A stretch of 64,000 bases of DNA. It comes from Nocardioides iriomotensis (GTDB lineage Bacteria > Actinomycetota > Actinomycetes > Propionibacteriales > Nocardioidaceae). The DNA lies in the NCBI RefSeq assembly GCF_004168035.1, contig NZ_SDPU01000034.1, positions 1 through 64,000 on the forward strand, in the 5' to 3' direction. The notes below the pieces were generated by a model. That model made no database searches. It was not told the origin of the DNA and was given only the letters and a program-made list of their open reading frames with translations. Made by a program: the position numbers and the translations under genes. Positions within the stretch are counted from its first letter, which is position 1. Each line of letters begins with the position of its first letter. Shown here one piece after another: positions 8,742-17,148 of the stretch.

Positions 8742-10654
8742 GCACCACACCGATCGCCGACCACGCGCTTCTCTCGGACTGCCACTCCAGCGCGCTCGTG
8801 AGCCGCGACGGGTCCGTCGAGTGGCTGACCTTCCCGCGGTTCGACAGCCCGTCGGTCATGGCTCGCCTGCTCGACGACGACCGCGGCGGCCACTGGGCCA
8901 TCACGCCGGTCGGCGCGTACGAGACCACCCGCCGGTACCTCGACGCGACGATGGTGCTCGAGACGACCTTCACGACGGACTCGGGGACCGTCGTGCTCAC
9001 CGACGCGCTGGCGATGGGGCCGGACGAGCAGGGCCACAGCCTCGGCAGGTCCGTCCCGCACCTGCTGGTGCGCGACCTGACCTGCACAGCGGGTGCGGTC
9101 GAAGTGCAGGTCTCCTACGCTCCCCGACCCGAGTACGGGCTCGTCGTACCCCTGCTCTCCGAGGTGCCCGGCGGGGTGACGGCCCGCGGTGGCGCGGAGT
9201 GGCTGGTCCTGACCACCCCGGTGCGCCTGGACCTGGCCGCCAGCGTCGGCACCGGCCGGGCGCGGGTCGAGGCAGGGCAGACCCTGCGGTTCGCCCTGCA
9301 CCGGACCACGCTCGAGCAGACGCCGGCCCACGTGTGGTCCGACGACGACCTGCGCGAGACGCTCGACCGCACGATCGCGGGCTGGCGGTCCTGGTCGCAG
9401 CTGCACCAGGCGTACGACGGCCCCTGGAAGGAGCTCGTGCACGCCAGCGGCCGGGTGCTGAAGGCCCTCACCTTCGCCCCGAGCGGTGCGGTCGTCGCCG
9501 CCGCGACCACGTCGCTCCCCGAAGGCGTGGGCGGCGAGCGCAACTGGGACTACCGGTACTCCTGGGTGCGTGACGCCAGCTTCACGATGGAGGCGCTGTG
9601 GGTCGCGGCCTGCCCGGACGAGGCGGACGACTTCTTCGCGTTCATGTGCACGGCGGCCGCTTCGGGTGTGGGTGCCGACCAGGCGCTGCAGATCATGTTC
9701 GGCGTCGGCGGCGAGCACGACCTCTCCGAGCGCACCCTCGACCACCTGGCGGGCTGGCGGGACAGCCGACCGGTGCGGGTCGGCAACGGTGCCTGGAACC
9801 AGCAGCAGGTCGACGTCTACGGCGAGCTGCTCGGGGCGGCCAGCCGACTGACCGACCAGCTGCGCCACCTCGACGCGGACACTCGCGCCTTCCTGGGCGC
9901 CCTCGCCGACGCCGCCGCGGTGCGCTGGCGCGAGCCCGACCAGGGGATCTGGGAGGTGCGGGGCGACCCGCAGCACTTCCTCTACTCGAAGGTGATGTGC
10001 TGGGTGGCCCTGGACCGGGCCATCGCGATGGCCGGGCTCATCGGGGACGAGTCGCGCGTGGAGAGCTGGCGCCGTACCCGCGACGAGATCGCCGAGACCG
10101 TCCTCCGGGACGGCTGGAGCGACACGGCCGGTGCCTTCACGCAGTACATCGGCACCGATGCCCTGGACGCGTCCAACCTCATGCTTCCCATCGTGGGGTT
10201 CCTGCCCGCTCGCGACCCACGCGTCCTCGCGACCATCGAGGCGATCGACGAGCGGCTCACCGACCACCGCGGTCTCGTCTACCGGTACCGCACCGAGGAC
10301 GGGGTGGACGGCCTCGCCGGCGAGGAAGGGACCTTCCTGCTCTGCACCTTCTGGCTGGCCCAGGCGCTGGCCATGGCCGACCGCGTCGACCGAGCACGTG
10401 AGGTCTTCGAGTCCGCCGTCCGCTACGTCAACGACGTGGGCCTGCTCGCCGAGGAGATCGACCCCGCGACGGGCGAGCTGCTCGGCAACTTCCCCCAGGC
10501 CTTCAGCCACATCGGACTGGTGAACGCGGCCTGGGCCATCCACGAAGCGGAGGACCGGCTCCTCGGCACCCAGGACCACGTGGGCGACACGCCGGTGCCC
10601 CCGCAGCGAGCGGCCGCGAAGGACGGCGGCACGCGAGTCGGAGGACGGCACTGA
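8738..10654 (+). CDS. Glycoside hydrolase family 15 protein (trehalase/glucoamylase-like)
   Basis: 638 residues. The N-terminal beta-sandwich begins IADHALLSDCHSSALVSRDG, as in mycobacterial GH15 trehalases. The (alpha/alpha)6 barrel has the signature GERNWDYRYSWVRD near residues 266-279. Near residues 527-540, EEGTFLLCTFWLAQALA contains the proposed catalytic glutamate. No signal peptide, so the substrate (trehalose, or short alpha-glucans) is cytoplasmic. Its ATG overlaps the membrane-protein stop. Coupling to an SDR and a GMC oxidoreductase suggests that released glucose may be oxidised further; this is inference. A strong hairpin follows. Confidence 0.93.
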   Translation: MSTTPIADHALLSDCHSSALVSRDGSVEWLTFPRFDSPSVMARLLDDDRGGHWAITPVGAYETTRRYLDATMVLETTFTTDSGTVVLTDALAMGPDEQGHSLGRSVPHLLVRDLTCTAGAVEVQVSYAPRPEYGLVVPLLSEVPGGVTARGGAEWLVLTTPVRLDLAASVGTGRARVEAGQTLRFALHRTTLEQTPAHVWSDDDLRETLDRTIAGWRSWSQLHQAYDGPWKELVHASGRVLKALTFAPSGAVVAAATTSLPEGVGGERNWDYRYSWVRDASFTMEALWVAACPDEADDFFAFMCTAAASGVGADQALQIMFGVGGEHDLSERTLDHLAGWRDSRPVRVGNGAWNQQQVDVYGELLGAASRLTDQLRHLDADTRAFLGALADAAAVRWREPDQGIWEVRGDPQHFLYSKVMCWVALDRAIAMAGLIGDESRVESWRRTRDEIAETVLRDGWSDTAGAFTQYIGTDALDASNLMLPIVGFLPARDPRVLATIEAIDERLTDHRGLVYRYRTEDGVDGLAGEEGTFLLCTFWLAQALAMADRVDRAREVFESAVRYVNDVGLLAEEIDPATGELLGNFPQAFSHIGLVNAAWAIHEAEDRLLGTQDHVGDTPVPPQRAAAKDGGTRVGGRH

Positions 10655-11098
10655 CTCAGGAACGGCGCACGTCCCGGACGGACGCCCCACCTGCTCGCGT
10701 CACCCCGTGGTGTGAGGTGACCCGCGCGCAGGTGGGGCGCCCTTGCGTCGCCCTCGCCGTCCCCACCCAGGTTCGGACAACGTCCCCCTGACCTTCGTGC
10801 TCACGACGCTACGTCGGCCGTCGCCCTCTGCGCCATGAACCGTGCGGGTTGGCCCGACCCGACCATCGGGCCTGACCGAACGGTTCTGCCCAGTCGGCCG
10901 ACATCGGTGTATAGTCCCGCCCGGTCCGGTCGCCCGAGGTGGGTCTGGCCAGCATCAGGATCTCGCCGCTCTTCCTTGTTCTCCTGCACGTGGGCCTGAC
11001 TGGGTGTGCGCCGCGTAACCCCAGGTCGGGGGCGTCGTTGACGTGTCGACCGCACCACACCCCGGCGGCGGCCATCCCTTCGTCACCCGAGGATGCTC
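10655..11098 (+). promoter_or_regulatory. Intergenic region upstream of the secreted protease; possible promoter at 10885-10915
   Basis: This 444-nt gap holds the GH15 terminator, then a GC-poorer stretch with TATAGT at 10910-10915 as a plausible -10 element. A weak TTCTGC lies about 20 nt upstream. This leaves an untranslated leader of roughly 180 nt before the protease start at 11099. No coding sequence is convincing in the gap. The long leader could hold regulatory structure, but none was recognised. Confidence 0.4.
10684..10738 (+). terminator. Hairpin terminator after the GH15 gene
   Basis: An 11-bp perfect stem (GCCCCACCTGC at 10684-10694, GCAGGTGGGGC at 10728-10738) with a second inner pairing of GTCACC (10699-10704) and GGTGAC (10716-10721). 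No T-run follows, as is usual in high-GC actinobacteria. It sits 29 nt after the GH15 stop. Confidence 0.7.
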
Positions 11099-14000
11099 AT
11101 GTCTGTCACCCGTCGCAGGCGTCTGCGGGGAGTCGCGGTCACCACCGCGATCGCCGCTGGGCTCGCCACCGCCCTCAGCACGGTTCCCGCCGCTCAGGCG
11201 GGACCGTCGACCGTCCTCCCGTCCCCGCTCGCCGCGCAGTCGCTGGGCGTCCCGTCCGAGGGCAGCGCCGGCAGCGTCCGGATCGAGAACTCGTTCGTCA
11301 GCTCGCAGGGGTGGGTCAAGCCCGACTCCGGCGTCGCCGAGGAGGGTAAGGACGGCAAGTACCCCTCGCGGATCATCCTCACCAACGACGGCGGCACTGA
11401 TGCCCCGGCCACGGTGCAGCTCAGCGCGCCGGTGGGCACCACGTTCCTCGACGCACGAGGACCCGGCTCGCGGACGCTGTCCGCCCGGTCGATCAGCTGG
11501 ACCGTCACGGTCCCGGCCGGACAGACCTCGACGCTCGTCGTGGAGCACCAGGCCGACACGCTGGCCGAGACCCCGACCCTCGTGTGGCGCGACCTGTCGA
11601 CCACGGCGGTGCTGACCGTCGGCGGTGTCTCCGCCGCCCCGGTGCTCTCGCACGGACCGAAGGTGATCCCGCCGGGTGAGGCCTACGACACCGCGAAGTA
11701 CGGCGACCGCCCGTTCCCGGTCGTGCCCGTCCAGTACACCGACCGCAGCTATCAGGCCGGCAACAGCGGCGACGAGCTCGAGGCGGTCATCAACGATCCC
11801 GCGAAGCCCGGCTCGACGTTCAACCTCTTCCAGGAGATGTCGCTGGGACAGCTCTACCCCGAGGGCACGGTCGGCTCCGCCGGTATCGCGACCGAGGACT
11901 TCACGTACGGCCCGGGCTTCGAGTTCAGCCACGTGCAGCCGGGCCAGACCTGCACCGGCGGTCTGACCTTCGGCGACTCCCCGGCGTCGGTCCAGGGCAC
12001 TGCCCTGTACCCGACACGGATCACCGACGGGGTCTACAACCTGCCCGGCAACACCGCGTACTACGGCGCCGACGCCAACGGTTCCGCGCTGGTCGGCGCT
12101 GTCGCCGGAGTCGGCGCCCTGCAGCAGATCGACGGGGGCTGCGGGTCGCCCGGCAAGCTCGTGTACGACGCCGCCGCGATCGCCGACCCGGAGATCGACT
12201 ACTCCGACTACGATACCGACAAGGACGGGGTCGTGGACTTCTTCATGGCCGTGTTCGCCGGCTGTGGCGGCAACGGCTCCTCGCAGCTGAGCGTCGCCGG
12301 CTGCGACTACACCGATGCCCCGTACGACAACGTCTGGCCGCACTCGTCGTCTCTGGAGTTCTACTACTCCGACCCGGTCACCGGCCTGCCCGGCTACACC
12401 ACGGACGACCAGCTCAAGGACCTCGAGGGGCGCCCGCTCTGGTACACCGACGACACCTACTCGCAGAAGACCACCGTCGACAAGGGCGACGCCCTCAAGG
12501 TGCTGGTCCGGGTGGGGCCCTACAACGTGAACCCCGAGACCGCGATCGACAAGGCGAGCGTGATCTCGCACGAGTACGGACACTCGCTCGGCCTGCCGGA
12601 CTTCTACTCCACCGGGAGCCGGGAGACCTACGGCGACTGGAACCTGATGGCGACCGACAAGTCGCAGAACATGGACGTGTTCTCCCGCCAGGAGCTCGGC
12701 TGGGTGGTTCCCACCGTGCTGCAGCCGGGCCAGACGCGGCAGGTGGACGGCTGGACCGACTCCAAGCAGGACACCGACGCGATCGCCTGGCAGACCGCCG
12801 ACGGCACGCCGTACACCCTGCGTGAGGGCCAGGACGGCGTCCAGCGGGTCCAGAACTCCGAGGCGTACGTCGCCAAGCTGCCCGGCCGGCAGCTGCTCGA
12901 CCCCGCGAAGTTCGACACCGGCGACAAGGCCAGCAAGACCCACGCCTGGTGGTCCGGGTCGGGCAACGACTTCGGCTGCGCACCGACCGGCGGCCGCAAC
13001 CTCGACCTCAGCATCCCCGAGCTCGCCACCGTCGACCCCGACAGCACCGTCACGCTCGAGATGAAGTCCCTGTGGGACATCGAGTGGGACTACGACTACG
13101 GCTTCGTGATGACCACGACCGACGGCGGGGACACCTACACCTCGCACGCCTCCGACAACGGCTACACGACCTCGAACACCGACCCGACCGCGGGGAACCC
13201 CAACCAGAACGCCTGCCAGACGCAGTACGACAACGGGCTCACCGGCACCAGCGGCTCCTACAGCGACGGGACCGAGGTCCTGGACCGCAAGGCCGGCAAC
13301 ACCCCGCCTGCGGTCTTCCTCTCCGACAGCTTCGACATCAGCGACCTGGCCGGCGAGGCCGAGGGGGCGCTCCGCTTCAGCTACGCCACCGACCCGGGCC
13401 TGGCCCGGCCCGGCTGGTTCATCGACGACGTCAAGGTCACCGTCACCGAGCCGGGCGGGACGCCGCGCCAGGTGCTCGTCACCGACTTCGAGTCCTCGGG
13501 TGGCCCGTCGGACGACCGCGTGTTCAACGGCGGCTGCCGCGAGGACCTGACCACCGCCTCCCGGTGCACGCCCGGATGGCAGTACCTCGCGGCCGGCGCC
13601 GAGGCACCCGCCGACCACGCGTACTACCTCGAGATGCGCGACCGGTCCGGCTTCGACCTCGACGGCAAGGGCCAGATCGACCGCGACCCGATCGGGTTCG
13701 CCGCCGGCCTCTCCATGGTCTACACCGACGAGGCGCACGGCTACGGCAACGCCGGCGTCGACGACCCGCCGGCGCAGTCCCCGCTGGACAGCCAGCCCGA
13801 CCCCGGCAGCGCCACCCCTGACCTGAACGACGCGGCGTGGACCGCCGCGGCCGGCGACTCGAGCTTCACCGACTCCGGCGTCGGTCACGTCGACAACTAC
13901 ACGACGCCGACGACCAACGACAAGGGCGAACCGTCCGGCGACGGCCTGTGGCACCTCCAGTACGACTGCCTGACCTTCGACGTCACCCGCATGACCGGGA

Positions 14001-14815
14001 ACGACGACGGGCCGGCAACCTCCGATGGAGACCTCACCGGCGACGTCCTGTTCGACCTGGGCACAGGCTGCGGCCGGTTCGACTACGGCTACACGCCGGC
14101 CACGACCTCGCCCAGCGGCACGGGCGGCGACACGGGGGACTCCGCCTCGGGCGGCACCGCGGCCGGCGCGGCCTCCGGCTCCGCGCCCACTGCCCGGGCC
14201 AAGGCCAACCCCCGACGGGTCAAGGTCAAGGACACCGTCCGGTTCACCGGCGCCGCCTCGACCGACCCCGATGACCCGAAGCGGCTCAGCTACAGCTGGG
14301 ACTTCGGCAACGGTGGCTCGACCCAGGACGCCACCGGCGTCGATGTCAGCCACCGGTTCACCCGGGCAGGCATCTACGACGTGCGACTGACGGTGACCGA
14401 CCCGCAGGGCCACAACGCCGTGTCGACGGTGACCGTGCGCGTCAGCAAGCAGTGGGACTGCGGCAACGAGCGCATCGACCGTGGCGGCAGCTGGCGGGTG
14501 ACCGCCCGCCCGCAGGCCCGCGGAGGACACGCCTGCGACAGTCGCGGCGGCTCGGGCGCGCTCTCTGCCAGGTTCACCGGTCAGCGGCTGGCCTTCGTGT
14601 ACGGCAAGGCGCGCGACGGCGGCCGGGCCACGGTCTTGGTCGACGGTGAGAAGGTCGGCGTGTTGCGCTTCCAGAGCGATTCCGCCAGGCCGCAGTACCG
14701 CTACCGGCGCAGCTTCGGTGGCCTCGGTGGCGGCAGCCACACCGTCCGGGTCGTCCTGACGAAGGGCGCCGGCCACATCGACGACCTGGTGCTCTTCGGT
14801 CGTCTGCTTCGGTGA
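11099..14815 (+). CDS. Secreted immune-inhibitor-A-like metalloprotease (M6 type) with PKD domain
   Basis: 1238 residues. ATG 11099 lies 6 nt from GAGG; ATG 11093 is too close. A Sec signal peptide (SVTRRRRLRGVAVTTAIAAG, then cleavage after VPAAQA) indicates export. The zinc site ISHEYGHSLGLPDFYS is near residues 488-503, with HExxH and a downstream Asp as in M6 peptidases. Acidic calcium-type loops (DYDTDKDGVVDFF) occur earlier. MAM-like regions around WFIDDVKVTVTEPG are typical of immune inhibitor A. A PKD domain (TARAKANPRR to STVTVRV) spans about residues 1030-1113, followed by a C-terminal beta-rich region. The substrate is presumably extracellular protein. It is monocistronic by spacing. 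Confidence 0.92.
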   Translation: MSVTRRRRLRGVAVTTAIAAGLATALSTVPAAQAGPSTVLPSPLAAQSLGVPSEGSAGSVRIENSFVSSQGWVKPDSGVAEEGKDGKYPSRIILTNDGGTDAPATVQLSAPVGTTFLDARGPGSRTLSARSISWTVTVPAGQTSTLVVEHQADTLAETPTLVWRDLSTTAVLTVGGVSAAPVLSHGPKVIPPGEAYDTAKYGDRPFPVVPVQYTDRSYQAGNSGDELEAVINDPAKPGSTFNLFQEMSLGQLYPEGTVGSAGIATEDFTYGPGFEFSHVQPGQTCTGGLTFGDSPASVQGTALYPTRITDGVYNLPGNTAYYGADANGSALVGAVAGVGALQQIDGGCGSPGKLVYDAAAIADPEIDYSDYDTDKDGVVDFFMAVFAGCGGNGSSQLSVAGCDYTDAPYDNVWPHSSSLEFYYSDPVTGLPGYTTDDQLKDLEGRPLWYTDDTYSQKTTVDKGDALKVLVRVGPYNVNPETAIDKASVISHEYGHSLGLPDFYSTGSRETYGDWNLMATDKSQNMDVFSRQELGWVVPTVLQPGQTRQVDGWTDSKQDTDAIAWQTADGTPYTLREGQDGVQRVQNSEAYVAKLPGRQLLDPAKFDTGDKASKTHAWWSGSGNDFGCAPTGGRNLDLSIPELATVDPDSTVTLEMKSLWDIEWDYDYGFVMTTTDGGDTYTSHASDNGYTTSNTDPTAGNPNQNACQTQYDNGLTGTSGSYSDGTEVLDRKAGNTPPAVFLSDSFDISDLAGEAEGALRFSYATDPGLARPGWFIDDVKVTVTEPGGTPRQVLVTDFESSGGPSDDRVFNGGCREDLTTASRCTPGWQYLAAGAEAPADHAYYLEMRDRSGFDLDGKGQIDRDPIGFAAGLSMVYTDEAHGYGNAGVDDPPAQSPLDSQPDPGSATPDLNDAAWTAAAGDSSFTDSGVGHVDNYTTPTTNDKGEPSGDGLWHLQYDCLTFDVTRMTGNDDGPATSDGDLTGDVLFDLGTGCGRFDYGYTPATTSPSGTGGDTGDSASGGTAAGAASGSAPTARAKANPRRVKVKDTVRFTGAASTDPDDPKRLSYSWDFGNGGSTQDATGVDVSHRFTRAGIYDVRLTVTDPQGHNAVSTVTVRVSKQWDCGNERIDRGGSWRVTARPQARGGHACDSRGGSGALSARFTGQRLAFVYGKARDGGRATVLVDGEKVGVLRFQSDSARPQYRYRRSFGGLGGGSHTVRVVLTKGAGHIDDLVLFGRLLR

Positions 14816-14846
14816 GCCGGACGGGGCAGGCAGCGACGCGCGTCGA

Positions 14847-15005
14847 TCAACCCCGAGAAGGAGCCACGGTCGGTCGGCTCGACTCCTGGGGGTCGCGGTC
14901 CCACCGCATCCCACACCGGGTGCACTCGTAGCCGCAGGGGCACGGCGCGTTCGGGCAGTCCGGGATGTCGATCGCCCAGATCGTGCCGCGGTGGTCGCAC
15001 TCCAT
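14847..15005 (-). CDS. Small cysteine-rich (zinc-ribbon-like) protein
   Basis: 52 residues, from an ATG with GGAACGAG just upstream. Six cysteines and a histidine are packed into residues 3-31 (MECDHRG..., then CPNAPCPCGYECTRCGMRW), ending with a basic/proline tail. The CPCGYECTRCG pattern looks like a metal-binding ribbon. It stands alone between the protease and rnhA genes. It could be a small regulatory or zinc-handling protein; the family is not recognised and the short length leaves real doubt. Confidence 0.5.
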   Translation of the reverse strand: MECDHRGTIWAIDIPDCPNAPCPCGYECTRCGMRWDRDPQESSRPTVAPSRG

Positions 15006-15210
15006 GCTCGGTCTCGTTCCACCCCCGTGGCAACGGAAAGGCTGGCCCGCTCCGTCGGCGCGGGGGACGTCGAGGAGCGGAGCCAGATCTCGACGCAGCC
15101 GCATGGGAGGCGTTGCCCCGAGACAGCGGAGAGCCTAGATGTTGAGCAGCCGCGTTGTCCGCGGAACAGGCGTGATCATGACGACGCGTCGGCGGACGCC
15201 GCCTGCTGGG

Positions 15211-15672
15211 TCAAGGACGGCGGCAGGCCGCGACGGCGAGCTGGTCGACGAAGTCGTTCATCGCGTGCCCGGAGTGGCCCTTGACCCAGTGGAACGCGAC
15301 GTCGCCACGCGCCACGACCATCTCGACGAGCGGCTCCCACAGGTCGCGGTTGGCGACCGGCTTCCGTTGCGAGCTCAGCCAGCCGCGGTCGAGCCAGCCC
15401 GCCCACCAGCGGTCGCGGAAGCAGTTGACGACGTACGTCGAGTCGCTGACGACGACCAACGGCCCGCGCAGCGCGGTCACCGCCTCGAGCGCGGCCCTGA
15501 TCTCCATGCGCTGGTTGGTGCTCGGCGATTCCGAGCCCGTCGCGAACGTCTCGCGGTCGATCGCCCACGCCCAGCCGCCGGGGCCGGGGTTCCCGGCGCA
15601 CGCGCCGTCGGTGTAGACGTGCACGGCGCCCTCGGGTGCGGGCATCGGGTCCTTCGGTGTGCGGCGTGGCAT
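15211..15672 (-). CDS. rnhA: Ribonuclease HI
   Basis: 153 residues from the ATG preceded by GAGGA. RNase HI cuts the RNA strand of RNA-DNA hybrids. The four metal-binding acidic residues are present: Asp in VYTDGACAGNPGPGGWAW, Glu in TNQRMEIRAA, Asp in VVVSDSTYVVN and Asp in NDFVDQLA, with the catalytic-loop His in WVKGHSGHAMND. Length matches the family (about 150). Two further upstream ATGs (15684, 15732) are in frame but have poorer ribosome sites. It stands alone on the minus strand. Confidence 0.95.
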   Translation of the reverse strand: MPRRTPKDPMPAPEGAVHVYTDGACAGNPGPGGWAWAIDRETFATGSESPSTNQRMEIRAALEAVTALRGPLVVVSDSTYVVNCFRDRWWAGWLDRGWLSSQRKPVANRDLWEPLVEMVVARGDVAFHWVKGHSGHAMNDFVDQLAVAACRRP

Positions 15673-15780
15673 CGGGTTCCTCATCGGGACGGCAACGGCG
15701 CACCGTAGCAGGCCGGCAGATCCGCTCCGCAAAACCCTTCAGGCCGCAACCGTCCCTTCCGATACTCGTGCCGATGGGCT

Positions 15781-17148
15781 GTGTCGAATCGGGTCGGGGC
15801 TGAGATGTGGGGTCTGAATGAGCGGGCGTCGGAGCTCGCGTTGGGCCTGTCGTCGGCTACCTGTCTGGCGTTGTTCGTCCTCGCCGTGACGCACCCGGCG
15901 CCGTCGGACAGCCTGGTCGCGGGCGGGATCGTCGTGTTCACGCTCCTGGTCGTCGGGATCGCGTGGGTCGCGCGCATCGGGCTCCTCGAGCGGGCGACCG
16001 TCCAGGCCCTGCGTCGGCAGTCCGAGGCGACGGCGGCCACGAGTGGCGGATGGGTGTATGCGATCGACCCGGAGGGCACATTCGTCTACGTCAGCGAGGC
16101 GAGCGTCGACTTCATCGGCTACGAGCCGCACGAGCTGGTCGGTCGCGACGCCCGCACGCTGCTGACCCCCACCGATGCGCCGCACGTGGACACGCGGGTC
16201 GGCGACGTCCCCCAGCACGTCAGCGTCACGGTCGTCCGGGGACGACACCGCGACGGCCGCGACCTCTGGTTCGAGGTGACGGTCGCCCCTGTCTTCGCCG
16301 GCGACGGCCGGAGCGTGGTGGGGTTCGGGGGCACCGCGCGGCTCGTCACCGACGAGAAGCATCCTGCCGTCGTCCGCGAGCTGCACCGGCGCGGGGCGGC
16401 CGAGCTGCTGCTCACGGAGGACCTCACCGTGGCGTTCCAGCCGATCGTCGAGCTGGTCTCCGGTCGTGTCGTGGGCGTGGAGGCCCTCAGCCGGTTCCGG
16501 TCCCGGCCGGGCGTCGGTCCCGACGTCGTGTTCGCCGAGGCGTGGAACGCCGGGCTGGGGCTCGAGCTCGAGCTGCTCGCCGTACGCCGCAGTCTCGAGG
16601 AGGCGCGGCTGCTCGACCCCGGGTTGTACGTCGCCGTCAACGTGTCCCCGAGCGTGCTGGCGAACCCCGCCCTCACCGACGCGCTCAAGGCCTGTGGCCT
16701 CGACCTGCGGCGCGTGGTCATCGAGGTGACCGAGCACGCGTCCGTCACCGACTACTCGATCCTGGAGCGTCCGCGGCAGCGGCTGCGCGACCTCGGCGTC
16801 CGCCTGGCCATCGACGACGCCGGGGCCGGCTACTCCTCGCTGCGGCACATCGTGTCCCTGTCGCCCGACATCATCAAGATCGACCGTGCGCTGGTGGCCG
16901 ACGTCGACAAGGACCGCGCCCGGCGCGCGCTGGTCATGGCCGTGGTCGTCTACGCGCTGGAGATCGGGACGACCATGGTCGTCGCCGAGGGGGTCGAGAC
17001 CCGCGCCGAGATGACGACGCTGATGTCCCTGGGCGTCGACGCCGCGCAGGGGTACCTCACCGGCCGCCCGACGACCTCGCACGCCGACTGGTTCGGCTGG
17101 CGGGCGGAGTCGCCGGCCGTCGTCGCGCCGGAGGTGCCGGGCCGATGA
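15781..17148 (+). CDS. PAS-EAL protein, predicted c-di-GMP phosphodiesterase
   Basis: About 455 residues from GTG 15781; ATG 15805 is an alternative. Two membrane helices open the protein (LALGLSSATCLALFVLAVT and IVVFTLLVVGIAWVAR). A PAS domain follows, around residues 85-190 (GWVYAIDPEGTFVYVSEASV). The EAL domain spans residues 220-445: VGVEALSRFR holds the EAL triad, VVIEVTEHAS and LAIDDAGAGYSSLRHI (the DDFGxGYSS loop, with Ala for Phe), and PDIIKIDRALV the conserved Lys. The key catalytic residues are present, so activity is likely. It overlaps the GGDEF gene by ATGA, pairing a degrading enzyme with a synthesising one. Confidence 0.9.
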   Translation: MSNRVGAEMWGLNERASELALGLSSATCLALFVLAVTHPAPSDSLVAGGIVVFTLLVVGIAWVARIGLLERATVQALRRQSEATAATSGGWVYAIDPEGTFVYVSEASVDFIGYEPHELVGRDARTLLTPTDAPHVDTRVGDVPQHVSVTVVRGRHRDGRDLWFEVTVAPVFAGDGRSVVGFGGTARLVTDEKHPAVVRELHRRGAAELLLTEDLTVAFQPIVELVSGRVVGVEALSRFRSRPGVGPDVVFAEAWNAGLGLELELLAVRRSLEEARLLDPGLYVAVNVSPSVLANPALTDALKACGLDLRRVVIEVTEHASVTDYSILERPRQRLRDLGVRLAIDDAGAGYSSLRHIVSLSPDIIKIDRALVADVDKDRARRALVMAVVVYALEIGTTMVVAEGVETRAEMTTLMSLGVDAAQGYLTGRPTTSHADWFGWRAESPAVVAPEVPGR

